From Euonymus europaeus (Eukaryota > Streptophyta > Magnoliopsida > Celastrales > Celastraceae), in contig OY756966.1 in NCBI GenBank assembly GCA_963580455.1, positions 19,843,001 through 19,907,000 of the forward strand: a stretch of 64,000 bases of DNA, read 5' to 3'. Under the pieces are notes generated by a model. It did no database searches. It saw only the letters and a list, made by a program, of their open reading frames with translations, and was not told the origin of the DNA. Below, piece by piece: positions 34,740-45,108 of this stretch. Position numbers and translations under genes: made by a program. How positions within the stretch are numbered: position 1 is the stretch's first letter; every line of letters begins with the position of its first letter.

Positions 34740-35270
34740 ATAATATAAAGTTTTCCAATGCAACAACTACTACTAAACCATAAAAAAGTTACTGTAATAT
34801 ATTATACCCCAATGTAATAACATAATAAACAATTAATGTAATAGCAAAAAAAGGACAATGTCATCACCCAATCTGTCTAGTGTCAATAGACTTGTGTTGC
34901 AATGTGACACCAAAAAACAAATAACAATTAAATTCAACCCAGCCCAAATCCATCAGTCAAGCAAGCAAGAAAATAAAAACATTCAAAAAGCTTCCGAGAT
35001 TTAAAAAAATACCACAATGTAATCAAATATATAAATTTAATTTTCACAAACGCATAATGTAATTATGCAGAACCACAATGTAACTAACCAACTATATTGA
35101 ATAATAACTAACACAATGACCATGTAACTCTGCAAAATTCCCAAAATAACAATGCAATTTCATTACATACACCATGTTCATTATCGTGACAATGCATTTC
35201 ATTATATATTGTTTTAAACCATTTAGTGTAATTACAACTGGCTACAACCTGACATCGTAAACATTACAAC
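34740..35270. repeat. Dispersed CACAATGTAAT word array (right)
   Basis: Variants of ACAATGTAAT recur irregularly (near 34810, 34856, 35014, 35046, 35070 and 35150). This mirrors the array on the left side of the same element. No reading frame occupies the stretch. Confidence 0.65.
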
Positions 35271-36536
35271 TACTAAAGCCAAGATAATTCATTTTCATCA
35301 TTATTTAGGGGGAATTGAATTTTTTTTCTTAGAAAGTGTATCATTGATAAATATTTAATAATTTATATGACATGATGATATATTATGTCACATAGATTAA
35401 GAATATTACGTATCAAATAGTGTCGAGACGTTTCATTTTAGGACAGAAAACAACTAACTAATTGCTGGCTTCAAAAGTGGAGACTTCACATTGCCACGTG
35501 GTTCTTTAATTGCTTGGATGGTTTTGAAAAAGCCACGTGACTTCAGGTTATTTAGGGACTGCGATGCCCAGCCGTTGGATCACTCCAATCCAACGGCTTA
35601 AATTAAGATAACCCACCCTAATAGCATTTGAGCCAACTTTGACCCATTCTTCTTCCCATCAAAACAAATCTTTTTCTTCCTTCCAGCACGACCTACGCTT
35701 CTTCGTTCTTCCCTCTTCCTTCCACCCTTTTCTTCCTTCTCCTTCCTCCGCGCTTGGCGCCTAGTTCTCTTTCCTTCTTCGAGTCTTCTGTGTGCGTAGT
35801 TATCCCTTCTCCATCGCGCCTCTTAGAGTTCATAATCGCCTGCTCAGCCTATCGATATAGAGTGACAGGTAGGTCTCTGTGTAAAATCGAAAGGCCTGCT
35901 GTGGGATATCGATCTGGAGTGAACAATAGAGGGCTGTGATTGCTTAAAATGGTTGCGATTGGTGTGACTAATAGGGTCCATCTGTATGAAACGAAAATGG
36001 ATCTGCAAACGCGAAGATTCGTGAACTCGAGAGGCCGTGATTTGGAAGTAGAAGGGAGATTCAGATTCCGACGTTCGTTGTGCGAACCAGAAGCGATTAG
36101 GGTAGAAAGAGATTCAAGTCGCGAAATGGGTACGTATGTTGTTTTAGTCTCAGCCGTTGGATCCCGTAAATAAGCTGGCTTCCCATAGAAGATAGATTTC
36201 TACTTCAGACTACTTATGGATTGATGATTCTAGAAAATATTGTTTTAATTGAAATAGGTTGGACCAGAGCTTTCGTTAAATAACGAACGGTCTCTCGCTG
36301 TCAGTATCTTCAAGACTTTACAAACAATCTCTTGCTCTCTCCAAACAATCTCTCAATCAACAATCTCGGGATCATTCTTGGAGAGAGGTGCTCTTTTTCT
36401 AACGTACACAATTCTATCTCTCGCTCTCTTGGATTCAGTAATCACTCTTGGAGAGAAAGGTGAGCTCTGTTTTCTTGATTCTTGAGAGTTTCATGTCTTT
36501 TTTTTTGTCCAGTTCAGTAACGATTAACAAAACTGT

Positions 36537-36602
36537 CTTTGGCTCTCAGTATCCCAGTCTTTGGCTCTCAGTATCCCAGTCTTTGGCTCTCAGTATCCAA
36601 AC
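36537..36602. repeat. 22-bp tandem repeat, three units
   Basis: Units of CTTTGGCTCTCAGTATCC plus four more bases start at 36537, 36559 and 36581. They lie in the presumed leader of the LOB-domain gene and might be part of a 5' UTR. Confidence 0.9.
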
Positions 36603-37078
36603 TCCATACCAGTCTACTCAATTCTTGGAGAAAGGTGCGCTCTATTTTCTTGATTTTTGGTTTCTGAGAGCTTTTCATGTATTTTTTCCCCTTGGTATTC
36701 TAAAACAGATATGATAATTCGATATTTGTTTATCAAAAAACACACACTGATTGAAATCAATCGAAGAAGAAAAGTAGAGTAGAGGGAGTTTTGGAGTTTA
36801 GGTAATGATAAATCTTTTAAGAATTTGATTTGATTTTCTTCATTCTTTGGTTCAATTTAGTTTGCAAAGAGGATCAAGAAATCTGAGTGTATATCAAGTT
36901 TTTGGTCTTTGTTTTCATGTTATTTTTATTTAAAAAGAAATGTGAATATAAATACTGTTTAGGAACCATTACTTCTTCCTCCAACTTGGTTTAAAGACAA
37001 AAGTTGAAACTCTGCTGCATATGGATTGAACTGCTCAAGTGCTTATAAATTATAACAGATATATATGTGTGTGTAGTT

Positions 37079-37079
<1 letters not shown>

Positions 37080-37120
<41 letters not shown>
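37080..37120. repeat. (AT)n microsatellite
   Basis: About 20 AT units followed by a short (TG)n run, in the presumed 5' intron of the LOB-domain gene. Likely polymorphic. Confidence 0.92.
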
Positions 37121-37123
<3 letters not shown>

Positions 37124-37265
37124 GTGTGTAGACGTGTAGTTATATAAGGTGGTCTTGACATTTTGATATGACTGGTTAACACATAAACTTACGTTTGGTT
37201 GGTTGACCAAAATCTATGTCCTGAAATTACGTTGTGCTGGTATGTTTTATTTTTTAGGTAATTAC

Positions 37266-37715
37266 ATGGCTAACAATGAGGAACCACTTTTTCCAGCTTT
37301 TCAACCTTGTGCATATTGCACACAAATACAGAAGGCATCCCTATGTGATGGGGGATGCATATATAGGCCATTTTTCCCAATCAATATGTGGAACACCCTA
37401 CAACAATGTAGGAGGGTGTTTCACATAAATGGGGTTAAAACACTAATGGAGAGGAAAGAAACCGTAGCTGCACGACAGCGCGTTTTCAACTCTATGACTT
37501 GGGAAGCGCAGCAATACGAGATAAATGAGGCTAGCACACCCCTGGCTGCTTACGAAGGAGAGAGGCGGACGAGGGTAGCATATGAACAATACATAGTTAA
37601 TTTGCATGCCCATTTCGAAGGCCCTAACAACCCTCTGGAAGCCCCTGGCGTTCCTGCCAATCCACTGGTTCAAGCTAATCCACTGCCTAATGAAAATGCT
37701 CCACCCAATGGGTAG
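37266..37715 (+). CDS. LOB (AS2/LBD) domain protein
   Basis: Open for 149 residues with no break. The ATG at 37266 is chosen because it follows a 3' splice site by eight bases and begins MANNEEPLF; the frame is open further upstream only through intron sequence. The zinc-binding block has Cys15, Cys18, Cys27 and Cys31 (CAYC...LCDGGC), followed by RPFFP. Then come a GAS-like stretch (CRRVFHINGVKTLME) and SMTWEAQ, as in LBD plant transcription factors. Spacing is C-x2-C-x8-C-x3-C, whereas the family norm is C-x2-C-x6-C-x3-C. The C-terminus is rich in Asn and Pro. AATAAA-type signals lie at 37731 and 37776. LBD proteins bind DNA in the nucleus; the target is unknown. Confidence 0.85.
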   Translation: MANNEEPLFPAFQPCAYCTQIQKASLCDGGCIYRPFFPINMWNTLQQCRRVFHINGVKTLMERKETVAARQRVFNSMTWEAQQYEINEASTPLAAYEGERRTRVAYEQYIVNLHAHFEGPNNPLEAPGVPANPLVQANPLPNENAPPNG

Positions 37716-37727
37716 CGGTGATGCGTG

Positions 37728-37782
37728 TGTGAATAAAATGTGGTGTGTGTTGTATTCCTTTTAAACTGCGGTTATGAATAAA
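37728..37782 (+). terminator. Possible polyadenylation signals
   Basis: Two GAATAAAA motifs (about 37730 and 37775) lie 15-60 bp after the LOB stop codon, a fitting place for plant near-upstream poly(A) elements. Confidence 0.5.
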
Positions 37783-38696
37783 ACGAGATGTTGATCTTTT
37801 GCATTCTTTCTAATAGTTGTACTTTACTGTATGAAATGTCCACACAAGTGCCGATATCATAATCCCACACAAATCTATTCTGAGAGAAGCTTTGGAATTA
37901 TTCATAATGTGACCAAAGAAGCTGATGAAACTTATATAAATCAAATTTGAAGGTTTGCTAGGTATGCTCGACACTTTGCAACACTTCTGGAGTTGACTTA
38001 AAGCAACATGGACGAGTCCTTTTTGACATGTTAAGTAATATTCAGTATTCAAGGCGAGTCCTTTCAGTACTAATCGTTTCCTGATTGATTATTTAAGCTG
38101 ATTCATTTGTTGGAGTTCAGGTGTTTAAGTCATCTACCTACAGCCGTGGGGAATAATCCTGGTCTTTTAGATCTCTCTAGCAAGGAAAAGAACCTCTAAT
38201 GGCCAGCCCTCTGGATATTGGCTAGTGCTCCATCTACAAGAGTTAATATGGGTTGCCTCTCAGGTGCTGAATACGACGTACAGTTCAAATACAATCGTAG
38301 TTATAAGACATAAACTGACATAACTTCTTGTGGAATCTCTCATAGATAAGCACCATCCAATTTGCAAACATGCAGCCGATTGGTGTGGAATTTCTAAGTA
38401 CCAATGTGGACAAGTTAACCATGTGTGAGAAATGCTAGCAGAGAAATTTTATTAGGTGTATTTCTTTTTGTCGTGACTCGTGTATGTGGTATCTAATTTG
38501 GGAAAAGGTCTTATCCTTTCGGTAACTATTTGAAAGGTAGCAGCAGTCAACTGCTGCTATGGCCCTTCTTAGTAGAACTTAGTACTGAACTTGAGATATC
38601 AAACTTGATTAATACACCAAACGTGTTAGATCAAGCATTACACATTTACACTCCTATTGTGTCAGTTTATGTTCAATCAATTTTTGTAATCCTTCT
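37783..38696. other. Intergenic spacer, no recognised gene
   Basis: Nothing could be assigned. A plus-strand frame near 38140-38280 looks weakly coding (NNPGLLDLSSKEKNL) but breaks soon. It may belong to the upstream part of the HEATR5-like relic. Confidence 0.3.
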
Positions 38697-40918
38697 GTGT
38701 TTTCTGGCTTGAGGAAAGACTCTGTGACTTTGCTGAGGCATATTTCTCATCCATTTCGCTACTTGATTTCCTGGGGCATGTTCACTATAAAAAAAATTAC
38801 CTTGCAAATTGGAATGCATTTTGAAATGGTAACTGACCCTGAGCTTCCTGGGCACCTTCTGCTTGAACAATACCAGGTAAATTGATTGATTTGACACTAG
38901 TTCTTTCTGATGCCTATATAATGCTAAACAGTGGCTATCTTCAACAGCAAATTCTGTTGACATGAATTATTTATCTTTTGATTAATCACTGTTGTATAAT
39001 ATGTAGGCTCAACTCATATTTGATGTTCGTGCAGCATTAGATGCGTCCTCTGGTCCTATTCTGCAAGAGGGAGGCCTGCACTTGGCAACAAAGGTTCTAG
39101 ATGAATGTATTCGATATCTAGTGAATTGTTGTTTATAGTTGCATAGGGATAACCAGCTACGTTTTCAGATAATGACAAGCGGATTACTTGGTGGTGATCA
39201 AGTTGCAGTGAAACGTATATTTTTGTTAATTTCTCGCCCACTGAATGAATTTAAGGATCTACATTACCATTCATATGAAGAGTGGGTCTATTAATTCATA
39301 AATTTTTCCCTGTATGGAGGGAGCAAAATATATTTTTTGGCTTCTTTTATATGCTTTTTTTTTTTTGAAAAATTATTGTTGTTAATTACTGATATAACCG
39401 ATCAAGATAAGACTTTTGGCTGCGCATGCGTCTCTCAAATGTTACACGCACGCATTCTTGAGGAGACATCATAGTGGGGTTCCTGATGAGTATCTAGCAC
39501 TATTGCCACTGTTTTCAAAATGTTCACAAGTTCTCTGGGAAAGTATTGGATCAGTGTTTTGAAGGACTACGATTATATTTGCTTGAGCTTGAATACTAAG
39601 AAAAATGTAAGCTCTACGACATGTGATTTGTTCTCTTGCCCCCACACCCCCACCGCAAACACTACCTCTCCCTTTTCTTTTCTTTTTTTACATGAACTTT
39701 CTGGTGTTCATGGTGCTTTTGTAAGGGTTTTTCTTTTTTTTTCTTATCATTTTCTCTTGACGTGGAATCCATTCCTTGAGGGAAATCCAGTCACCTCTAG
39801 TTTCATCGAAATTGCGCCCTAGTTTAGACGCAGCATGGCCAGTAATCTTGCAAGGACTTGCTTTAAATGCAGTTCCTATAATTGGGTACTGCAAAACATG
39901 TGTTGAAGTTACATCAGAAACTTGTTTAATATCTGGACAACGCATGCTTGAATTGGAGTCTGAAGATTATCGGTTTCTTTGTGGATTTTCTCTCTTTGTT
40001 TGTTCTGTTTCAGGCGCAACATCCTGCTCTTAATAGACAAATCCCCAATTGAAGAGACAAATTCTCCAGGCTGGAAGTTATTTGAAATAGTTTCGGTGTG
40101 TGGAATATCTCTATTGGATGACTTTTAGCCCTGAGGACAGAAAAGTAATACTAGAATCCATCAGCTTAGAACTTGTTATGTATTGAGAATATTGTTCATT
40201 GCTCAAACTAGGTGGTAGTTTTAGCAATACTAATTGTAGGTACCAAAACTTGCCTGACTGTATATGATAAAATATGCAATAGCAATTGCATTAAAATATT
40301 TTGATTTTTGACCATCACTGAGTATATCTAAAGCTTATTTAGGATTGACCACACTTGCAAATGGCTGTTATTTTAGTTTTGAGGAACTCTGGTCTTCCTT
40401 TATTATTTGTCCTTCATAATTTATGTCTTTCCAGTGGCTTATTGCTCAATATGGAAGTAACTACGTCTACATATGAAAGTTTATGGTCAGTCTGTTTTGT
40501 AGTTTTGTTAATTAACATTCTTGCTACATATTTTATAATTTTGAATATAAGAGTATGGTTGGCTTGCTGCTCAGAGCTCTGCTGTCAGAGAGCATGAGAG
40601 AGGTCCATGCTTAGTCTGGGATATTTATTTGCATAATAGATCACTTTCTGGGAGATTTCATTGTTCATGTGAATGCGAGCATGGTTTATCATATAATTTT
40701 TCCCCCTGCCATGTGCTTTAGTTAAAGACTGAATAAGAGGGATGATCCATTGATTGTTGATGCCCACATTACCCTTTTTTTTGTACGTGCAATATTTTCG
40801 CTGTAGTTTTGAATCGTGATACAGCTTTGGCCATTTTATCTTGCTTGAAGGATGCAGATTTTCTCATATCATATTTTCCTGGACCATTCATGGAACAGTC
40901 TCGTGGTATCAGTCTTAT
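38697..40918 (+). pseudogene. HEATR5/SWEETIE-like HEAT-repeat gene fragment
   Basis: Exon-like pieces with GT-AG borders: about 38697-38876 (HPFRYLISWGMFTIKKITLQ, TDPELPGHLLLEQYQ), 39007-39093 (AQLIFDVRAALDASSGPILQ), 39169-39285 (GGDQVAVKRIFLLISRPLNE), 39406-39606 (RRHHSGVPDEYLALLPLFSK) and about 39760-40060 (SPLVSSKLRPSLDAAWPVIL, ESEDYRFLCGFSLF). The order and wording fit the large plant HEAT-repeat protein SWEETIE/HEATR5. That protein usually exceeds 2000 residues, so this is a small part. Frameshifts near 39525, 39785 and 40005 make it a pseudogene. A last piece near 40820-40920 is uncertain. A LINE insertion at 41181 may cut it. Confidence 0.65.
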
Positions 40919-41180
40919 CACAGGTAAATATGTAGAAGCTCTTCTGAAATATATTTGTAGTAGCCCTTTCTGAGTTCATGATCAAATCCATTTGTTTTAG
41001 AGTGCTTACTAGTGTGTTTCTCACCCGCCAAGTAGTTCAGCACGTCATCAGGGTTATTAGATTGATCAAACCTTTTTGGTTCTCTGATCTGGATAGGCTT
41101 GAGAAAGTCTTCAAATCGTCCTTGATGCTGCCAGCTGCAACCCAATGGATGCCCCAAATTTCTCTTACAAAATACCATAG

Positions 41181-42976
41181 TTTTTTTTTTTTGAATAGAA
41201 TCCAGAGGACCTGATATAATAAGGTGTCAAAACACCATAACACTGCCAGACAAACCAGCAGTACTATCCCTACCCAAAGGTAGACGAGAGATTATTCAGA
41301 ACCAATAATACATCAAACAAAAACAGCTAGCTATACTACTTAGCTTAAGCAAATAGAATCAGTAACCTAATTCCTATTTCCCTCGACATTCACTAAGGAC
41401 CTTATCTCTAGAGGCATTGGACCCAACCAAGCCCTAAATGAGACGAGATAATCCCTTTCTAGCTAACAAATGGGCCACACCATTAGCAGCTCTTCTAGTA
41501 TGAGTCACTAATATCTGACAGGAAGCCAAAATATCTTTCTTCTCAAGAATAATAGCACCCCATGGAGATAGATTAGATGAGGCATCTTGCATGTTCAAGT
41601 CTTCAATAATTCTCATACAGTCACCTTTCAAGATAAAATGTCGAATACCCAGCTCTTTTGTGAATTTCAAAGCCATCAACGCTGCAAAAGCTTCTGCTAG
41701 CGTGGCCTGGATAAAAACTTGTCTGTGATCCGCACAAGCAGCCAATGGAACACCTTCCGCATCTCTTATACTGCAGCCCAACCCTGTACTTCTTCACTCT
41801 TGGTTAGAAGCTGCGTCAAAATTGATTTTAAAAGTACCCAGACCAGGCTTCCTCCACTGCACAGGGGAAGACAAGGTTGCATGGTGATCCACTTCCTCTA
41901 TCAACCTTCATCCCTAATGGCCAAGGCCTCCATTTAAAATTTGACTCACAGGTTCTCTAGGGGGAACTATCTTACCTCTATGAAGAGTTAAGTTTCGTCC
42001 TTGCCAGATGACTCTTAATGTGGTAGCCAACTAACCCAAATCAGAAGGGCTAAGACGATTAGAGTAAGCCCTCCAAGCTTCTTGAATAGAGGAGAAAAAC
42101 ATTGGAAGCTTTTGAAATTGGATCGGGCAGGAACAAAAAATCCCAGTAGCTTGGTTGCTTGCATTGGAAAAGGCTATGCAACATAGATTCCTCATAAGAG
42201 TTACAAATTGGACAAGTCACCTCATTTCCAATCTTCCTTTCGAACAGGTTCAAAACTGTGGGTAGAATATTATGAGCCAGCCTCCATATGAAAATCTTTG
42301 TTTAGGGAGAGCACTGTAGCTTCCAAATATCACCCCATTGACCTATATTGTATTCTGTTGACGAGCTTGGTTCATTTGAAAGTTGAATCTGATACCCCTG
42401 TGATACCCACTTCGAACCGAATAATGACCATTAGCAGCTCCATTCCATATAATCATATCCTCCCCTACATGAGGATTAACCGATTGTTGCATGATCAACT
42501 CTGCATCACTCTCACAAAAAAGAGCTAATATAATAGGCGGATTCCACCAACCACTCTCTTGATCTATCAAGATATCCACTGTGTCATCAATTGAGATTCC
42601 ATATTTAACAGCAGTTGGAGAGAAGGTAAAGGATTTTGAGGACCATTTATCTTTCCAAATGCGAGTAGATCTACCATTTCCTATTCTCCATTGCAGCTCA
42701 TTAACAGTAGCTTTCTAGCTGAGCAAGGGCTCTTCCAGATAAAAAAAGAGTTAGCTGCTGGATCAACCTCTAAAAAAAAGTCATTCCGAAAGTATTTGCC
42801 TTAAGCACTCTAGCCACCAGAGATTAGGATGTTTAATGATACGCCAGCCCTGCTTTTCAAGAAGAGCCTCATTAAAGATTCTAAAATTCCTAAAACCAAG
42901 GCCCCCATCCTCCTCTTTGGTTTACAAAGTACATCCCAAGGAAGCCAAGACATCGATTTTGCATCAGGATCACTTT
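41181..42976 (-). mobile_element. 5'-truncated LINE, minus strand
   Basis: A run of 12 T at 41181-41192 is the poly(A) tail on the minus strand. Going rightward in minus-strand order are an RNase H-like domain (41781-41434: MGCSIRDAEGVPLAACADHR, EAFAALMALKFTKELGIRHF, THTRRAANGVAHLLAR) and the zf-RVT segment (42253-42059: VTCPICNSYEESMLHSLFQC). The RT tail follows (42579-42343: DLIWNG-like MIIWNGAANGHYSVRSGY), then part of RT (about 42980-42830: AKSMSWLPWDVLCKPKRRMG). This is the usual 3' half of an L1-type ORF2. Stops and frameshifts are present. The upstream RT fingers and ORF1 are missing, a common outcome of incomplete reverse transcription. Confidence 0.85.
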
Positions 42977-44322
42977 TTCGCTCTGGCTCCAGATGTGGAT
43001 AAGGACAAAAATCATGCAGGAATATCACGGTAGCATGCTGATTTGATGCTTACTCTGTTTGGGGTTGGAATTTCATAGCAGCAGGAGGTTTAGTTGAGCA
43101 CTCTGGTCATGAGTGGTAATGCTGGCTATGCCATGCTGGTTTTGTGTTGCTTATGTTGTGTTTTTTAGCCTATATTACTGATTATGGGCTGCCTGGTGTT
43201 GCTTTTTTGAATCAGGTTGCCTTATATAGATGCATAGGCTTAGCTATTCCAATGTATTGATGCTTATACTGTATTTCATTTTCCCTCCACCTATTGGTGG
43301 AATGTGCTTCTATTAGTACATTTGTACTGTTTCACGTGGTAGTTCAATTCAATGGTAGATCTTTGACCTTTTCACACAAAAAAATTGAATTTAGCTACGT
43401 ACTGTCCAATATGATAAGGAAAATGATAAATGTCCCAAAATTATTCCATACACAATGTTCATAATCTATGTGGCATGACACCTCATCATGCCACATAGAT
43501 TATTAAACATTAGTTAATGTTATACTTTCCAAGAAAAATTTATATTTCTTTCTAAAATTTGTAGTCTTCTCGCTTCTCTCTCTTCTCAACAGTACATATT
43601 ATCATGGTTATTTCATTGGGAGTTGTGACATTGGGAGCTGTGTAATTCACAGGTATGGAAGAATTATGCATTATTATACTATGTTTTAATTTGACAGTGG
43701 CTTATTATCTGTCTTATTACATTATGGTTGAATGTTATTAATAGGTTGGTTTTTGAACTGGATTTTAGTTGTTTTTTTTAATTGCATTATTTCATTGTGG
43801 TTTTATTCTTATCAATGAAGTCCGGGCATTATTACATTGAGAGCTACTAAAGTTGAGAATGCAGTACAATAATAATGCATTTGATTGAACAATGTAATAT
43901 GACAAAAACACAATGTATTACAATTTATATTCCCAGAATACAATGTAATACAATATTGGCCAGAATCTAATCCATTATATTCGTCCAATAAAATGTAATA
44001 GCACCTGCCACAATGTAATGCAATCATTCATTTCGTGGAAATAAGATACTAACAATTGGCCACAATGTAATACAATTTGTCAGTCTAAAAAATAATGACA
44101 GTGTCACAATGTTTCTGAATCTGCCACCCATATCCCGCAATGCATTTGCACTTGTCAATGTAGTTCTAAATTGTATTTCAATCCACAAGCCTCATGGCGC
44201 AGTGTCTTTTAACCTGCAATTTCATCATCACAATGTATTAAGACTTCAAACTAGGGCTCTCATTACTCTTAATTACATTGCCACAGATTGATTACCACTA
44301 AGATTGGTCTAATTTCTGACAT
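42977..44322 (+). repeat. Duplicated block, copy 2
   Basis: Matches 30418-31784 closely, including the LINE 3' tail, the 18-bp hairpin (43462-43504), the CACAATGTAAT word array and the 17-base start of the CHY1-like exon (GGTCTAATTTCTGACAT). After 44322 the copies part; this copy lacks the CHY1-like gene. A 13-base deletion near 44306 relative to copy 1 is seen. Confidence 0.85.
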
Positions 44323-45108
44323 AGTGTAATAACAAAAAAATAAAAAATATCACAAATACTATGAATCTAGTGTTAGTTCAATGATAAAATGAATGGAATA
44401 AAAATCACAAAGTAATTAAGAAAAAAACCCATTGAAGAATGTAATTGAAAATAAAATAAGAAAAACCCAAAATCACAAGATCTACCTCAATTATTAGACA
44501 TAACTCATGAGTTTTTTAAAAAATAAAACCAGAAATTCAAGGTACCTTGTAGATGTTACATAGCAAGTGAAATATTAATTATTTTATGTTTGAAGGTTGT
44601 ATCTTGTTTGTTTAATTAAAATTTATTACTCTGGGTACCAATATATGATTCTTCTAAGTCAATCTGATATGCTATTAAGTAAGTTTTCTAGTCATTATAT
44701 ATTTTTCGTGTCATATAAATAACTCCGAAAAAAATTTGGAGGCAGCTGTTGGCTTAGTCATGTCCTGGTTTCGCCCCTATCCGCGCCCACATAAATTCTC
44801 AATTTACCACATAAAAACAAATACAATCCCATTTTTCTTAAATGCTCACTCTCTCTCATCAGTCACTCATTTTCACTCTCCTCTCTCACTCTCACACAGA
44901 GGCACATGAATAGCGACGTCGTCAGAATTCAGCGGTCGGTTCAATCGAAAAATGGCTGGGTCTTGTGCGTATCATCACAAGAAGACGAACAGTGGCATCG
45001 ATGCACGAAGATATTGTCGGAGTTGATCGGATCTACCAGTTTTCTCTAGCGGAGGCCACCATTTTTAAGCATTTTTTCGACAATTTAACTGACATTTGAG
45101 TGCGAGTG
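44323..45108. other. Intergenic spacer
   Basis: AT-rich sequence without a recognised gene. The first 150 bp still carry AGTGTAAT/AATGTAAT words like the preceding block. Near 44830-44900 is a CTCTCACTC pyrimidine-rich tract. Confidence 0.4.

Larger units (their letters stand above)
30858..35437. mobile_element. MULE-like element with long inverted ends and captured gene
   Basis: The left end (about 30858-30990) and the inverse of the right end (about 35290-35437) align over roughly 130-150 bp. Shared parts are AAATGATAAATGTCCC versus AAATGAAACGTCTC, then TAATCTATGTGGCAT versus TAATCTATGTGACAT, then TTATACTT and AAGAAAAA-type stretches. Long TIRs of this kind are typical of Mutator-like elements. 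The interior holds a CHY1-like gene fragment (+), a minus-strand ORF, tandem repeats and a hAT-like insertion. A 9-bp target duplication was not found. Confidence 0.6.
35455..37258 (+). promoter_or_regulatory. Upstream and leader region of the LOB-domain gene
   Basis: This stretch separates the MULE end from the LOB start codon. A pyrimidine-rich zone (about 35650-35760, CTTCCTTCC words) resembles a plant 5' leader. A possible donor GTACGT is at 36130. Two GGTGAGCT/GGTGCGCT-like leader segments near 36459 and 36634 look alike. The start codon follows a clear acceptor (TTTATTTTTTAG, ending 37257), so at least one 5' UTR intron is likely. Exact transcription start and exon structure cannot be fixed from sequence alone. 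Short frames here (for example 35940-36173) show no family. Confidence 0.4.

Noticed and set aside
35940..36173. 77-codon ORF upstream of the LOB gene as a separate gene
   Set aside because: No recognisable domain; position and pyrimidine-rich context fit a leader region better.
41037..41243. Minus-strand ORFs near 40918-41243 as a gene
   Set aside because: No family recognised; part of the reading runs through the LINE poly(T) tract.
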